In this document: positions 20,291 through 30,447 of the stretch, piece after piece
Layout: every line of letters starts with the position of its first letter
Numbering within the stretch: the stretch's first letter is position 1
Assembly: GCA_015501605.1 (NCBI GenBank)
Contig: JADNRZ010000008.1
Location: 1,488,001-1,552,000 of the forward strand
Reading direction: 5' to 3'
Source: Panaeolus papilionaceus
Lineage: Eukaryota; Basidiomycota; Agaricomycetes; Agaricales
Length of the DNA stretch: 64,000 nucleotides
Made by a program: the position numbers and the translations under genes
Notes under the pieces: generated by a model
The model's input: only the letters and a program-made list of their open reading frames with translations
The model's database searches: none
Told to the model about the DNA's origin: nothing

Positions 20291-20806
20291 ACTACCGAAT
20301 GAGGAAAAGGCGGACAATGCCTTCTTGCGAGGAGAGTTTTTTTGCTTACACTGTCACAGTGTCAATTCATCGTCATTACGCTTATATTCACCCAACTTAG
20401 TATTTACAGCCAGTTCAAGCACAGCAAATGCCACATGTGTTTTTAATTGGGACTTTGTGGCTCGGCGAATTTGGGCCTTTTTATCTGTACAGACCTAATG
20501 GATTCCAGCCAAAATCTCAAAGATTTATCTGGACGGCTTCTCAAGAGCTTTGGTACAAATTCCAGGGTCCTTATTCAGTCCGTGTGATGATACAACCGGT
20601 GAGGGACTTGAGCTGCCCGACCAAACTCATTGAAAAACTGCTGACAATAGAACACTGCTATTTCACGCTCTAGTGCCAATAAATAGTTATATTCAATGTA
20701 AAATTACTCTTTATTTTTATCCAAGTTATTATCTAAATTAAATGGTCCCATTGCACAATTCAAGTCGACAGACATTGGTGTAACAGGTAAGGGAATGGTA
20801 AATAAA
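20291..20806. other. Gene-free stretch
   Basis: Between the MITE and the decayed helicase. An 81-codon plus-strand ORF (20428-20673) has no support. Confidence 0.45.
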
Positions 20807-22720
20807 TCAGAAGGACGAATAGGTGTAGCGAAGGATGTTCGCATGTAGCTGGAACTTGAGGAAAACGACTGAAAAAATGTGTCGTATGAGCTTGGACCAA
20901 ATGACTCGGATTTTGTTGTTGGTGCGGGAGTCTTTACTGCGGGTCAGAGGTGGTCGCATTGGGGAACTGAATTCACTCGAAACTGCAGAGGCATTGCGCA
21001 AATGGATCAAGCTGTGTGGAGTTGCATATGGTAGTAAAATTGCAATGGAGGGTGTGGAAAGGTGAGGTGTTGTGGTGTGAATTGATAGTGAGAGAGTGGT
21101 TGACAGCTGTGTGACAGCAACTGGTGGTGCGAGAACGAGACTCCCAACCACATCATTGCCATCTTCAAGTTCAATGTCAACTTCATCTCCCACCGTCGAC
21201 TTTCGTTTGGACCCGCTATTCATGGCAGTTGTGTATTGAGCGAGTGGTATTTCTTTGAGAGCGGTAAGTATACTCTCTTTGTACTGGTCATACAGAGCCC
21301 ATTTTGATTGCAAGCTTTCACGTAGATTTTGTTCGTTTACAGGACCGATGGATGCGAGAATTTCAATGAGCAAGTCGGGTAGAATTGCAGCTGGGCTGTG
21401 CATGGCATGGGGAAAGTCGCGAGAGTGAGTCTCTACGCGCCATTTAAGGAGCACTGACTGAGCTGCAGGGCAAACATCCGATTTCTTAATAGCTGTTCGG
21501 CGCGCTTTCGGGCTGGAGGGCCTGGGCATGTCTTATCAAGCAGGGCAACGTAATAAAGTAAGTACACAGTTTCTCGTTCTGCAAAAAGATTGATCTGACC
21601 TGACAGCACATTTCGGTAGACTTTTGTGATCACCCGTCGACAACAGCTAATCGTTTTGACAAATGCTAGCATTCCTTTATCAGGTGCGTCAGCATTAGGT
21701 TTTTTTTCTTTGTGGTGGTCCTTCTAACGTATCTTTCTGTCCACTGTAGGATCCTCGTTGAATCCCATGCGTGATTGCAAGTTGGTCGCACTCCTTGCGA
21801 CTGAGTTTGGTGTTTTCGGTATCTGGTGCGTTCTCCATACTTTTCTTGTTATGTTTTGATGCTGATTTCCCACTTTTCTTAGTGATCTCTTCACTCCCTG
21901 GGACGCTGGACGACATGGTATATGCTGTGCGCTCAGCTAGTAACTGTTAGAATTTATTCATCAGTCTCGTTGCGCTTCAACGCGCTTTGTTATTTTTCAC
22001 CGTGCTAAGCAAACCCGCCGCGAGTTCAACGCTCGCTTCTGCTTGTTTCTTCTTCTTCCTATTGTGCCTGCGCGCGACCGCATCATTGCGTCGCTTATTT
22101 CTTTTCACTTATACTAGCAGTTTTGATTCTTTGATCACCTCAGTTGTTTCCCCCAAACCAACTGAGCGTGTTTCTTATAGTAACACTGCAAGGCCAGTTC
22201 GTCCTGGGTGTTGCTCTGCGCGACCTGCTTGTTGGACAAATGATGAGAGGGATGAGGGCAACTTCCATTGAACAACAATGTCAATTTCGGGAATATTACA
22301 GCCCTAGAATCAGATTTGGTGAGTTATTGGGGGAATAGTGCCAAATTCACAATGACTTACCATTCCTGCCGCATCAGTGCAGACAAAGACACAAATCTAT
22401 CCAGATTTGAAACGTTCAAGAGCGCACGAACGGTATCCAAGGGGATATCTGCACTGAATGGACGAACCAGGCCAAGATTGCGCATCGGGTTTGGTATAAG
22501 TTGGAGAAGGTGCTGGATAATGTGGGGACCCTGTGGTACACTGTCAGCGTACACCATGGTTAAAGGTATGTCACTTGGTTTTGAAATATTATTGGGGATT
22601 ATGAAATCTAAATCCTCGTATGTAGCTTGAGAGTGTTCAATAGCGCGCACCACGAGTGCCACATTAGGGCGGTCGTTTCCGATGTTGATGAAAAGATATT
22701 CGTATATGTCTTACGAAATA
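20807..22720 (-). pseudogene. Decayed RecQ-like DNA helicase
   Basis: Read on the minus strand, pieces in order match the RecQ-like helicases that are repeated in basidiomycete genomes. Around 22700-22357 is the RecA2 start (GNDRPNVALVVRAIE, then LTMVYADS and LGLVRPF). After a likely intron, 22305-22200 encodes motif V/VI (IPEIDIVVQWK...QQAGRAE). A stop codon at 22175-22177 interrupts. The zinc-binding/CCDLCNP region near 21672-21540 is garbled by frame changes. The C-terminal part (21529-20807) keeps the family pattern KARRTAIKK...RDFPHAM...ILASIGPV. The N-terminal ATPase motifs are not recognisable upstream. I read this as a pseudogene; a shorter derived protein is less likely. Confidence 0.65.
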
Positions 22721-23345
22721 TAACCAGGACGCGTACGGAAGCAGTATCACCGACTGGTATAATTAATAAAGGAAATACTTTTGGTGCATTATTAACTGAA
22801 CAGTATCTCGCTCAGTGGTCACTTAAATTCATGTTGACTTGAAAAACCAGACACATCGCGACGCGTTAAAACACTCTTAAACACGGCATAATCTCTGAAT
22901 ACTCACCTCAAAACTATGAAGGTCAAAAAACGCGGATCTTGTGCAGCCACCGTCTCCCTTATGACCGTCCAACATCCTGCCGCTGGGCGCGTGATTCATC
23001 ACAACAGCACTTCGCGACCCCCAAAAGCTGTTACTCTGCGCTCAAACTTTGACTGTAGCCATTGCCTTGATTCGCGAATTAAGTGGTTTCCAAATACCAC
23101 AGTATGCTGCCAAATGTGATGCCATGCACACCACGCTGCACAATTTTCTCGTAGCCGCAATGCTCGCTGGCACCCACTTGTCCTTGCTATGCTTGCTCGT
23201 TCGACTCTTCCTAGCATGTCAGCCCACTGGGTGATTTCAAAATTTCCTCCTGTTGTTTTTATGGATTCAATAAAATCGTTGGGCTCCATTGTCAGCATGT
23301 GTCTCATTCCCCAAACTTCTCAGTCATAGTATAAGAGCATCCACA
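22721..23345. other. Possible remnant of helicase N-terminus and promoter of next gene
   Basis: The minus strand has broken frames that may be remains of the helicase N-terminal half, but no motif is certain. The end of the interval is the upstream region of the gene at 23346. Confidence 0.35.
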
Positions 23346-24957
23346 ATGTCGACAGTTTTGCCAGACTGGACAACCTCTGACTACCAAGCGAGTCCAAATT
23401 TCACTGCACTTGAGATCATCATTCCAAGAGTTTTTGCCGCTATTGCTCCTTTTTTGGAAGCTGAAGGAATGTACGTTGTCAACCATCCTTAATCATCAGA
23501 CACTCCATATTCACCTTGACCCACCTTTCATTCAGCATGAACACTCTAGATTTCCCCTGGCTTGAAAAGTACCAGAAAAACGCAGAAGAACTGAAAAATC
23601 GTCTCACACAAAGTCTATATGATGCTCACATGGCATCTACATGTCTCCATGGAACGCAGATCGATATTGTCGACGCAGAACGTATCAGCCAAATGGCCCG
23701 TCACACAGAGAAATCGCTCATACGGATTGCAGAGCACATATGGGGTGTACATCTCAATGTTCAAGCCAGTGGCATGAAAGACCTATATCAAGGTATGGAT
23801 TGTTGAATATACACTAATCTAGCTATTCTGAAATTCGATGCTCATCTGCTCAACAGAATTTCTCTTGTCCCTCAATCAAAGCCCAATCCTTGATGATGAC
23901 AGAGTGGTTGGCCGGAAACAGCTCAAGTCGATTCATCTTGCGAAAACTCTGACACAGGATATTTTGCAACTGGCAGTGATATGGAATGGATTTCACACCA
24001 ACATGAGATACCTCAGGCTGTCGAAAATTGACTCGGAGGTCATGCGTTTGGACGCCATCAGGCTAAATATAGACTACTACATCTACCAGGTATACTCACT
24101 GTGCCCCATGCCAAATGTCAAAACTCACACTTCTCTGCCAGTTGCAATGCAGTATATCTTCGTATAAGGAATATTTCAAGAACCATCGCACCAAGGTCGC
24201 ACAGCATCTTGCGAATTCCTCCACTGGAGTGGTTACTCAGTGGAACAAAGTTGTGGATCCGCAAAAGGGTTCTTTTGCGAACATTCTCGTCAGGCATCCC
24301 ACTGTCAAGAGGACCTCCTTCAAGTCCTTTACCATCTGCATTCAAACCCTCTTGAGCTCAGACTCTGACATTGAACACGACATCCCTTTTCGTTGCAAAT
24401 CGCTAAAGATGGTGCTGGATCTTGAGTCTTCTTGCCAGATGGCATTAACCAAGCATGCCGAGCCGTCGATTACAGGTGCTGAGGCAACCGGTCAGGGATC
24501 TCATGACGCATCTGCTGGCAACCCTAGCAAGACCACTACTGAGATTGAGGGCACGATCACGATAAGCGCCTTAAAGTGTGTTACGCTAGGGATGCGTGTG
24601 TCAAAGTCGATAGAGAGAGAGGAAGTCCATGGAGTTGTGGTGGATGGAAGTATTCGCTACTACCCCTTGGCGAAAGGAGGATCAACTTCGACTCGTGCTC
24701 AGTGGAGGGTGAAGGAGGACAAGGACCAGAAAGATGGCCTTGTCATGGTTGAAACCCATGTAGACATCGATGTTGAGCCTTTCTCTGGGTTTGAGATTGT
24801 CGCCCACTTGAGCATTCATGCAGACTTCGTGTATAAGCCGAAGACGATGTGTATCCTCCCTTCTCGCCGAGAGATTCCTATGGAGGCTACTTTCCAGCGC
24901 CATCTAAATCTTGCTCTTCTGTCAGAGCCTGAGCTTTTAAATACCGACACTCTGTAA
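23346..24957 (+). CDS. Unrecognised four-exon gene; stop codon supplied by an LTR
   Basis: Exons 23346-23470, 23536-23792, 23857-24089 and 24142-24957 join in frame to 476 aa. The N-terminal half is helical and rich in Leu, Glu, His and Lys. The last exon encodes a Ser/Thr-rich linker followed by a beta-rich region (IEGTITISALKCVTLGMRV onward). No signal peptide or membrane helix. The last codons are GAC ACT CTG TAA, of which TG TAA belongs to the 5' LTR of the retrotransposon that follows. Across the insertion the original end would read GAC ACT CCA TGA, so the protein length is unchanged and only the last residue (Pro to Leu) differs. Function unknown. Confidence 0.65.
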
Positions 24958-25069
24958 TGACGACACTTGTCCTTTCACACTAGCTGCTGTTCTCGCACTC
25001 ACGAATATAGCGAGGTCTCATTTAGCTTCTCGCTATTCAGTGTTTACCCCGATAGCCACAAGTCTTCCA
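24953..25069 (+). repeat. 5' LTR (internally deleted)
   Basis: 117 bp, starting TGTAATGACG and ending GTCTTCCA. It differs from the 3' LTR by a handful of substitutions and one ~72-bp deletion that removes the TATA-like region. Confidence 0.85.
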
Positions 25070-25146
25070 CTTTTTTTAAAATTTCTACCTCGCCATTACA
25101 TTCTTTTAACTACCTACGGTGATTTGCACTGGATCCACCCCGCCTA

Positions 25147-26280
25147 ATGAGAAAAGTCGTCGCTCGTGACGTAATCGCTCTTTCGGAACCGTTACCACCA
25201 CCACGACGTCCCCGCCGTGCTATATCTGTTGACAGTCCGCGTCTACGCCAAGAAAGTCCCACTCCTCTCATTCCGAGGCCTATCTCCATATACAAATCGC
25301 CTTTATCTGCTAACACAGCTCCTAGCCCTTCAACCGCGCTACTCAACTCTTCGTCGTCGCCAACATCATCACCATCATCACCAGACATGTCATTTAAACT
25401 CGAGATCCCCGTTCTCTCGTATCCTTTAGACGCCGTTTCGGTTAGCTCTTGGCTGAGCTTATGTGAAGATGCATTCGAGGTCTATAACACTATGAACGCT
25501 TCCAAGTCCCTCTCTCCTTCGCTCATGATTACTGCTGCCGCCCTCAAAATGGAGTCCACCGTCGCTTCTTCATGGTGGTGTAACCATCGCGCCGAGTTGA
25601 AGGTTCTCACCAAGTGGGAAGAATTTGCCACCCATGTTCGCGATCGCTTTATCCCTGCTAATTAGAAAGTCTTGGCTCTCGCTCACTTCTACTCTGTCCG
25701 GCAACACTCGTCTTCATTCAATGACTTCATCAGGAAGTTGCAGGAGGCTCGTTCTGCTCTCGGTTCTGCTGGAAAAGGTTTCGCGATCTCAGAATCTGTC
25801 ATGAAAAACCATTTGCTTTTCAACAGCAATCGGATTCTCATGCTTCGTGTATGCGCTATTCCTACGCTCGACTACGGCAACATCAAGCTTGATAGCCTTA
25901 TCTCGCTGATGTCATCTACCTGGACTGCTATGGTTGCCGAAGGCATCGTTCATTCGAAATCCTCAGTTCCATCACTGCCTTCCTCTTCCTCGCTCGCAAC
26001 TCCCCAATTCACCCCACTCACTGCTGAGGAGAAGGCTACTCTTAAGGAGGCTGGTGGCTGTTATCGTTGTCGGAAAACACCCTCTTCACCTGGTTGGGTT
26101 GAACATTCGTCGAAGAACTGTCCCACCCGAAATAGCGAGGTTCAACAAAAGGTTTCGCAGGATCCGAATGCTGTTCTCGCCGTTCTACCTTCATCGTTTG
26201 TTAACTTCTTGAACCAGAAACAGATTTGGATTCGGACGACGACACGGAAGGCTCAGACTTTTATTTTGATTGATGGATAA
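25147..26280 (+). pseudogene. Retrotransposon Gag with an in-frame stop
   Basis: One reading frame of 378 codons is interrupted only by a TAG at 25663-25665. After a Pro/Ser-rich start, residues ~80-270 show the retrotransposon gag (capsid-like) pattern: WLSLCEDAFEVY, then WEEFATHVRDRFIP, then a helix ALAHFYSVRQHSSSF. Near residue 300 is a zinc-knuckle-like motif C-x2-C-x11-H-x4-C, longer between Cys and His than the usual CCHC. No protease or polymerase follows. The stop lies mid-capsid, so the protein is either broken or made only by read-through. Confidence 0.75.
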
Positions 26281-26622
26281 GGTAGTTTAATGGTTTATTT
26301 TTTTTTTGTTTATTTTTCATTTATTTCTGGCTTCCGATGACCATTTTATCCTCCATCTCTTGTATTCCTTTCGTTGCCCTGTGGATTCGTCCCTTGTCGT
26401 TCACCGTGAAAAGTGACTTGTTGTTTAATTTGTCTGATTTCAATGTGTTTCTTCATTCCTTCATTTTCATCCCTTCGTCGCCCTGTGGTTTTCCACCTGT
26501 CGTTCACTGTGATTGGTGTTGTGTTTGGAGATTCATGTGTAGTTTTTTTAATTTTCACGCGCGCGCTACCTCTTTTTATTTTTTGCATCTCGGACCTTTC
26601 CTTTTTCTTAAAGTCAGAAAAG

Positions 26623-26811
26623 TGTAAGGACGACACTCGTCCTTTCACAGTATCACATTTATATATAAATGTAGATACCTTATTCACGTACCTTAGCTTA
26701 TTACCACATCCTGTACTTTCGTCTAGTTGCTGTTCTCGCACTCACGAATATAGCGAGGTCTCATTTAGCTTCTCGCTATTCAGTGTTTACCTGATAGCCA
26801 CGGGTCTTCCA
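26623..26811 (+). repeat. 3' LTR (full length)
   Basis: 189 bp with TG...CA ends, followed by the target duplication CACTC. Holds a TATA-like run near 26659. Confidence 0.85.
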
Positions 26812-26816
26812 CACTC

Positions 26817-27157
26817 CATGAAGAGATTGGCATACAGAGCACAGTGTTCCATTGTGTTTTCCTCTTCTCCGTTTTCTTTCTTTTTTTCTTGTATCAAATA
26901 GTATTGATGATAATTTAAGACATTCAAGCTTTGCTTCACATGTCCAATGTTAGCAGCGCCCACTATGGCACCACCACAATCCCACTTATAGTGCTGGTAT
27001 TTATAGTGGCTGTTGTGGTGTTTTTCACTCAAACTACAGATGTCATGTCGCAATCGCGTTTATCCACAAATACCTTGTTAGGTCGGCGAATAATAATTAA
27101 CAAAATAAATTATATGAAAGGTCATTATCATGAGCAACGAGTGTCCTTAGCACAAAA
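26817..27157. other. 3' flank of the gene at 23346, displaced by the retrotransposon
   Basis: Continues the sequence that lay beyond the original stop codon (CCATGA at 26815-26820). No gene supported. Confidence 0.45.
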
Positions 27158-28942
27158 TCAATGTCCAAAATGTTTAATCGGTACCAAAGACCTCGATGAT
27201 CCATCTGCAGAAGGCGGGCTCAACGGCGAAAACATCCCGCCCTCAGCTGCACCCGTCGGACTCAGAACACCCAACCCAGGACCAGGACTACCCAGCTCCT
27301 GCTCCCACTCAGCCGCATGCGCATGCGCATGCACCGGCTTAGGCATTGGCTCCGAATCCTCAAAATAATACCCCTCCGCCGTCGGCGACAACCTCGAGGG
27401 CTGCCTACTCAAAGCCCTCATCGCACGCTGCCTCCCCCCCGCCCCCTCCTCCGACACCAAAGGCGACGAAACGCCCCGTATTGACCCCTTCCTCTCAATA
27501 TGCGACACCAGGCTCGAATTCCTCGACATCGACGTCGACGCTGTACTCGTGCTCGTGTCATTACTCTCCCTATTCCGAGCCCTGGTCTTCAGCATCTTGC
27601 CAATAATCAGACTCTCCCCTCTCGACACCCCCGTCCTCTCCCTATCATATTGGATGATCACTGGCTCGATCGGTGCGTACAGCGTGTCGGATGGTCTTCG
27701 GATACCCTCTTCTAGATCTGGTTGCCTGCTCGAACGCCCGGGCCCTTGTATGCCCGGGATACCCATGAATTGCGGATGAGCGCTGAACACGGAGGAGGCA
27801 AGGGCAGGGTGGTTAGGGTCAGAGTACACATTAGAGGCGCGGTAGTCTATGGCAGATGGGAGCTGGATGGTGCTTAGATACGTTTGACTGCCTTGCGTCT
27901 GGTGTGTCTGGTGCGTTGTGTATGACTTGGCAGTGCGTGGAGTGGGGGTTTCGGGATATACTGAGGCTTGCGAGTACAGAGACTCGGATTCATCAGAGTC
28001 GTATGATTCGTGTGTGCGTTTGGGTGGGGGTTGGGGTAGGCGACGAGGTGGTCGGGGAGGCGGTGGTGGTGCAGGCGGTGCGTTTTGGAGTGCGGTGGAG
28101 ACAGGGGCAGAGGGAATGGAGAGAGGTGGCAGTGGGATGGATTGACGATATGGAGAATGGTTGGGTTTGAGTATTGGTGATGACAAGGCGTGTATCGTGT
28201 TATCTGAGGAAAAACTGGTAATGGTTGACTGGGATAATGGTCGGGTGTGCGTAGGTGGTGGAGTTGTGACGTGCTCCGAGTCGGGCCTTGACCTATTAGG
28301 ATCAATGTTTTGAGATCCTGCATCGCGGGCAACATATTGGTAGTTCCGAGATGAGGAATCATGAGATGAATTCCAAGCTTCCTGCAACAGTGGTGAATGT
28401 GCAGCATCATGATACTCCATTGACTGAGGATACTCAGTTGGCGGGGGTCGTGCAGAGAACGAGGACGCAGCGGATGATTTCCGAGATACAGGGAATTTTT
28501 CTGTTCTTTCTGAGCCCGGAATGACGACGAATGATCCATGTACATTTCTCCGCTTTTGTTGCTGTTTCCGACGAAGCAAGAATGACACCAGAGCACCAAT
28601 GAAGAGAATGATTACTGCTGCAGATACGCTGATTATGACAACAGCGGTGTTGGAGAGAGAAAATGGAGCATCGTCTGAAGCGTTGGCAATGGTAGGTGGT
28701 GTTGGAAATTCTGTTGGATTTATTTGAGTGAATGAGTCGGCAGGAGCTGATGAAGCTGAATCCGTCACGGTTGATGTTGGAGCGAATGTGGTGGTAAAAC
28801 CTCTCGTCAAGGCTGAGCTTGCAGCAGAGGATGAGATGGGAGGTGTCGACACAGTCGCTGTAAATGATGGGACAGGAATTAATATCGGGTCAGATGAAGA
28901 TGGCCCTCCAAATGTCCCTCTACCCGAAGTTGAATTGGACAT
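27158..28942 (-). CDS. Single-pass membrane protein with Ser/Thr-rich outer and Pro-rich inner part
   Basis: One exon of 594 residues. Residues 1-95 are rich in Ser, Thr, Ala and Pro, typical of an O-glycosylated extracellular stalk. Residues ~99-122 form one hydrophobic helix, followed at once by LRRKQQQKRR, a stop-transfer basic cluster that places the long C-terminus inside the cell. The inner ~470 residues are disordered, with Pro runs (PPAPPPPPRPPRR) that could bind SH3 domains and many Ser residues. No N-terminal signal peptide is seen, so the helix may act as a signal anchor, or a small upstream exon may be missing. Proteins of this plan are common in Agaricomycetes and mostly uncharacterised. 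Confidence 0.75.
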   Translation of the reverse strand: MSNSTSGRGTFGGPSSSDPILIPVPSFTATVSTPPISSSAASSALTRGFTTTFAPTSTVTDSASSAPADSFTQINPTEFPTPPTIANASDDAPFSLSNTAVVIISVSAAVIILFIGALVSFLLRRKQQQKRRNVHGSFVVIPGSERTEKFPVSRKSSAASSFSARPPPTEYPQSMEYHDAAHSPLLQEAWNSSHDSSSRNYQYVARDAGSQNIDPNRSRPDSEHVTTPPPTHTRPLSQSTITSFSSDNTIHALSSPILKPNHSPYRQSIPLPPLSIPSAPVSTALQNAPPAPPPPPRPPRRLPQPPPKRTHESYDSDESESLYSQASVYPETPTPRTAKSYTTHQTHQTQGSQTYLSTIQLPSAIDYRASNVYSDPNHPALASSVFSAHPQFMGIPGIQGPGRSSRQPDLEEGIRRPSDTLYAPIEPVIIQYDRERTGVSRGESLIIGKMLKTRARNRESNDTSTSTASTSMSRNSSLVSHIERKGSIRGVSSPLVSEEGAGGRQRAMRALSRQPSRLSPTAEGYYFEDSEPMPKPVHAHAHAAEWEQELGSPGPGLGVLSPTGAAEGGMFSPLSPPSADGSSRSLVPIKHFGH

Positions 28943-29581
28943 AGAAGAAGTCAGTGAAAGTCAGTGAGGGGAAAATAAGGTGATCCCAGGCCATGCTTTG
29001 ATGTACGGTTTTAAGTACGTCGAAGATATGATTGTCCCTGCGGAAACAGTGTCAGCGGCATAGCCATCACCGTTTGTGAAACGGCTGTGCGGTTGAAGCA
29101 ATTGTCAGATTGCACGTATATTGATCGGAAGATTCTCACAACGTCATAGATAGACGACAACCCAGATTCAAAGGCTGTTTTGCTGTGGTGGTGATGGCTG
29201 CGCTGTTGACCCCGCAATTTCAATTTGATAATTAGAACCCTGATTAAAAACGATTATTGGTGAGATTGCTGACGGTCGGGTAAGATGGATAGCGTTCAAG
29301 ATCGCATAGTGTTTAAAAGTGCTAAAGCATCGTAAAGTCTCGCATTGGGTATGCATCTCCGCTCCAAACTACATTCGGCCTTGGAATACCGCTGAATTGT
29401 CGATATATGACCCAGCGATGGGTAAACGGGCACCACGAAGCCGCAAAGAATCTATCCGGGTTCTAAGTGAGTTGATAGTAGTCTGACATACGCCGAGAAA
29501 GACGTACTGCGCATGCCCGGACCGGAACCGTTCTGGTGAAATGTAGTGTAGCATAGTGGGGTGGAATGATTTGGAATGAGT
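28943..29581. other. Intergenic stretch
   Basis: Promoter side of the minus-strand gene ending at 28942 and 3' flank of CMC4. No further gene supported. Confidence 0.5.
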
Positions 29582-29906
29582 TCACTTGGGATGGTCTTTC
29601 ATCCATCGCTTCACCACACGTGGAAATGGACACGCTGTAGATTCTGCTTTGTCCCCAGATTCGTCGTACATTTTTTGGCAGCATTCGTATAGCTTCCTGA
29701 GCTGCTGCTCGCATTTCTCAGGCGAGTATGTGTATCTGTTTAAACATGCGTGCATTGCGCAGGCTGGTAGAAATATCAGAAATGCAGGGCAATCCACTGA
29801 AATTAGATATTCACCTTCATCTTGGCAGTCAGCCTATAGAAAAAAACATAGTGAGCAATGTGTTCGTCTGCATCAATTTGAAGCGGTAACCAACCTTTGG
29901 AGCCAT
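29582..29906 (-). CDS. CMC4: Mitochondrial twin Cx9C protein Cmc4
   Basis: Three exons, 29895-29906, 29815-29833 and 29582-29763, give 70 residues. The first two exons are only 12 and 19 nt. The protein begins MAPKADCQDEACAMHAC and holds Cys7-x9-Cys17 and Cys28-x9-Cys38, the twin Cx9C pattern of the coiled-coil-helix fold. The segment KLYECCQKMY and the tail TACPFP...VKRWMKDHP match fungal Cmc4. Family members enter the mitochondrial intermembrane space through the Mia40/Erv1 disulfide relay; their exact role is unsettled. There is no presequence, as expected. Confidence 0.88.
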
Positions 29907-30447
29907 TCCGATGGGTGGTATACAATATTGCTATAAATTATGCCGTATAAATTCCCAGTAGTGATATAAACTCTGTAAACCTGAGAGGGTATTGGTCCGG
30001 TTGTCTGAACTCGCCGTATATGAATTGTCCTAGTGACGATGATGATGGTGGTTGTGGCAAGAGCCTAGCGTGCGCCATCAACAACAGTCATGTTCTATTT
30101 CTTACCACCATCATCACCGTCAATAAACCTCATAGGGGCTTTGGCTTGCTCCACAACACACTGGCAACTCCATGACGATAATCTAATTATATTTCATGTA
30201 ATTAAAAACCTTCTTAACCCCCACAGGTACACGCACCTTAATGATATCCAACATCATGTGTCCAACACGCGTTCGGCCTGGTCTGACAGGACACAGCTTT
30301 ACCTGTGTAAACAGATTAGATACACCAATACAGCGACCAAAACAGTGCTAGGCGGCGTACATCATGGCAGGCTTACTGGGAATAGTCTCATGCGCGTCTA
30401 AACTTTAACTTGCCATTTACCAGCACCTACCACTTCTCCGCACTGCG
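29907..30447. other. Divergent intergenic region
   Basis: Separates CMC4 (minus) from the Hsp70-like gene (plus) and should contain both promoters. No gene supported. Confidence 0.5.

Larger units (their letters stand above)
24948..26816 (+). mobile_element. Gag-only LTR retrotransposon (TR-GAG-like) with 5-bp target duplication
   Basis: The 5' LTR (24953-25069, 117 bp) and 3' LTR (26623-26811, 189 bp) both begin TGTAA and end TCTTCCA, and are flanked by the direct repeat CACTC (24948-24952, 26812-26816). TG...CA ends with a 5-bp duplication identify an LTR retrotransposon. The shorter 5' copy lacks ~72 bp that in the 3' copy contains a TATA-like run (TTTATATATAAATG, near 26659). The interior holds a gag ORF only: no protease, reverse transcriptase or integrase. 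Such elements must borrow enzymes from full-length relatives. Confidence 0.85.

Noticed and set aside
25110..25388. Minus-strand ORF across the gag start
   Set aside because: Shadow of the Ser/Pro-rich gag N-terminus.
27874..28599. 241-codon minus-strand ORF inside the single-pass membrane gene
   Set aside because: Out-of-frame shadow of the Pro/Ser-rich region of the 27158-28942 gene.
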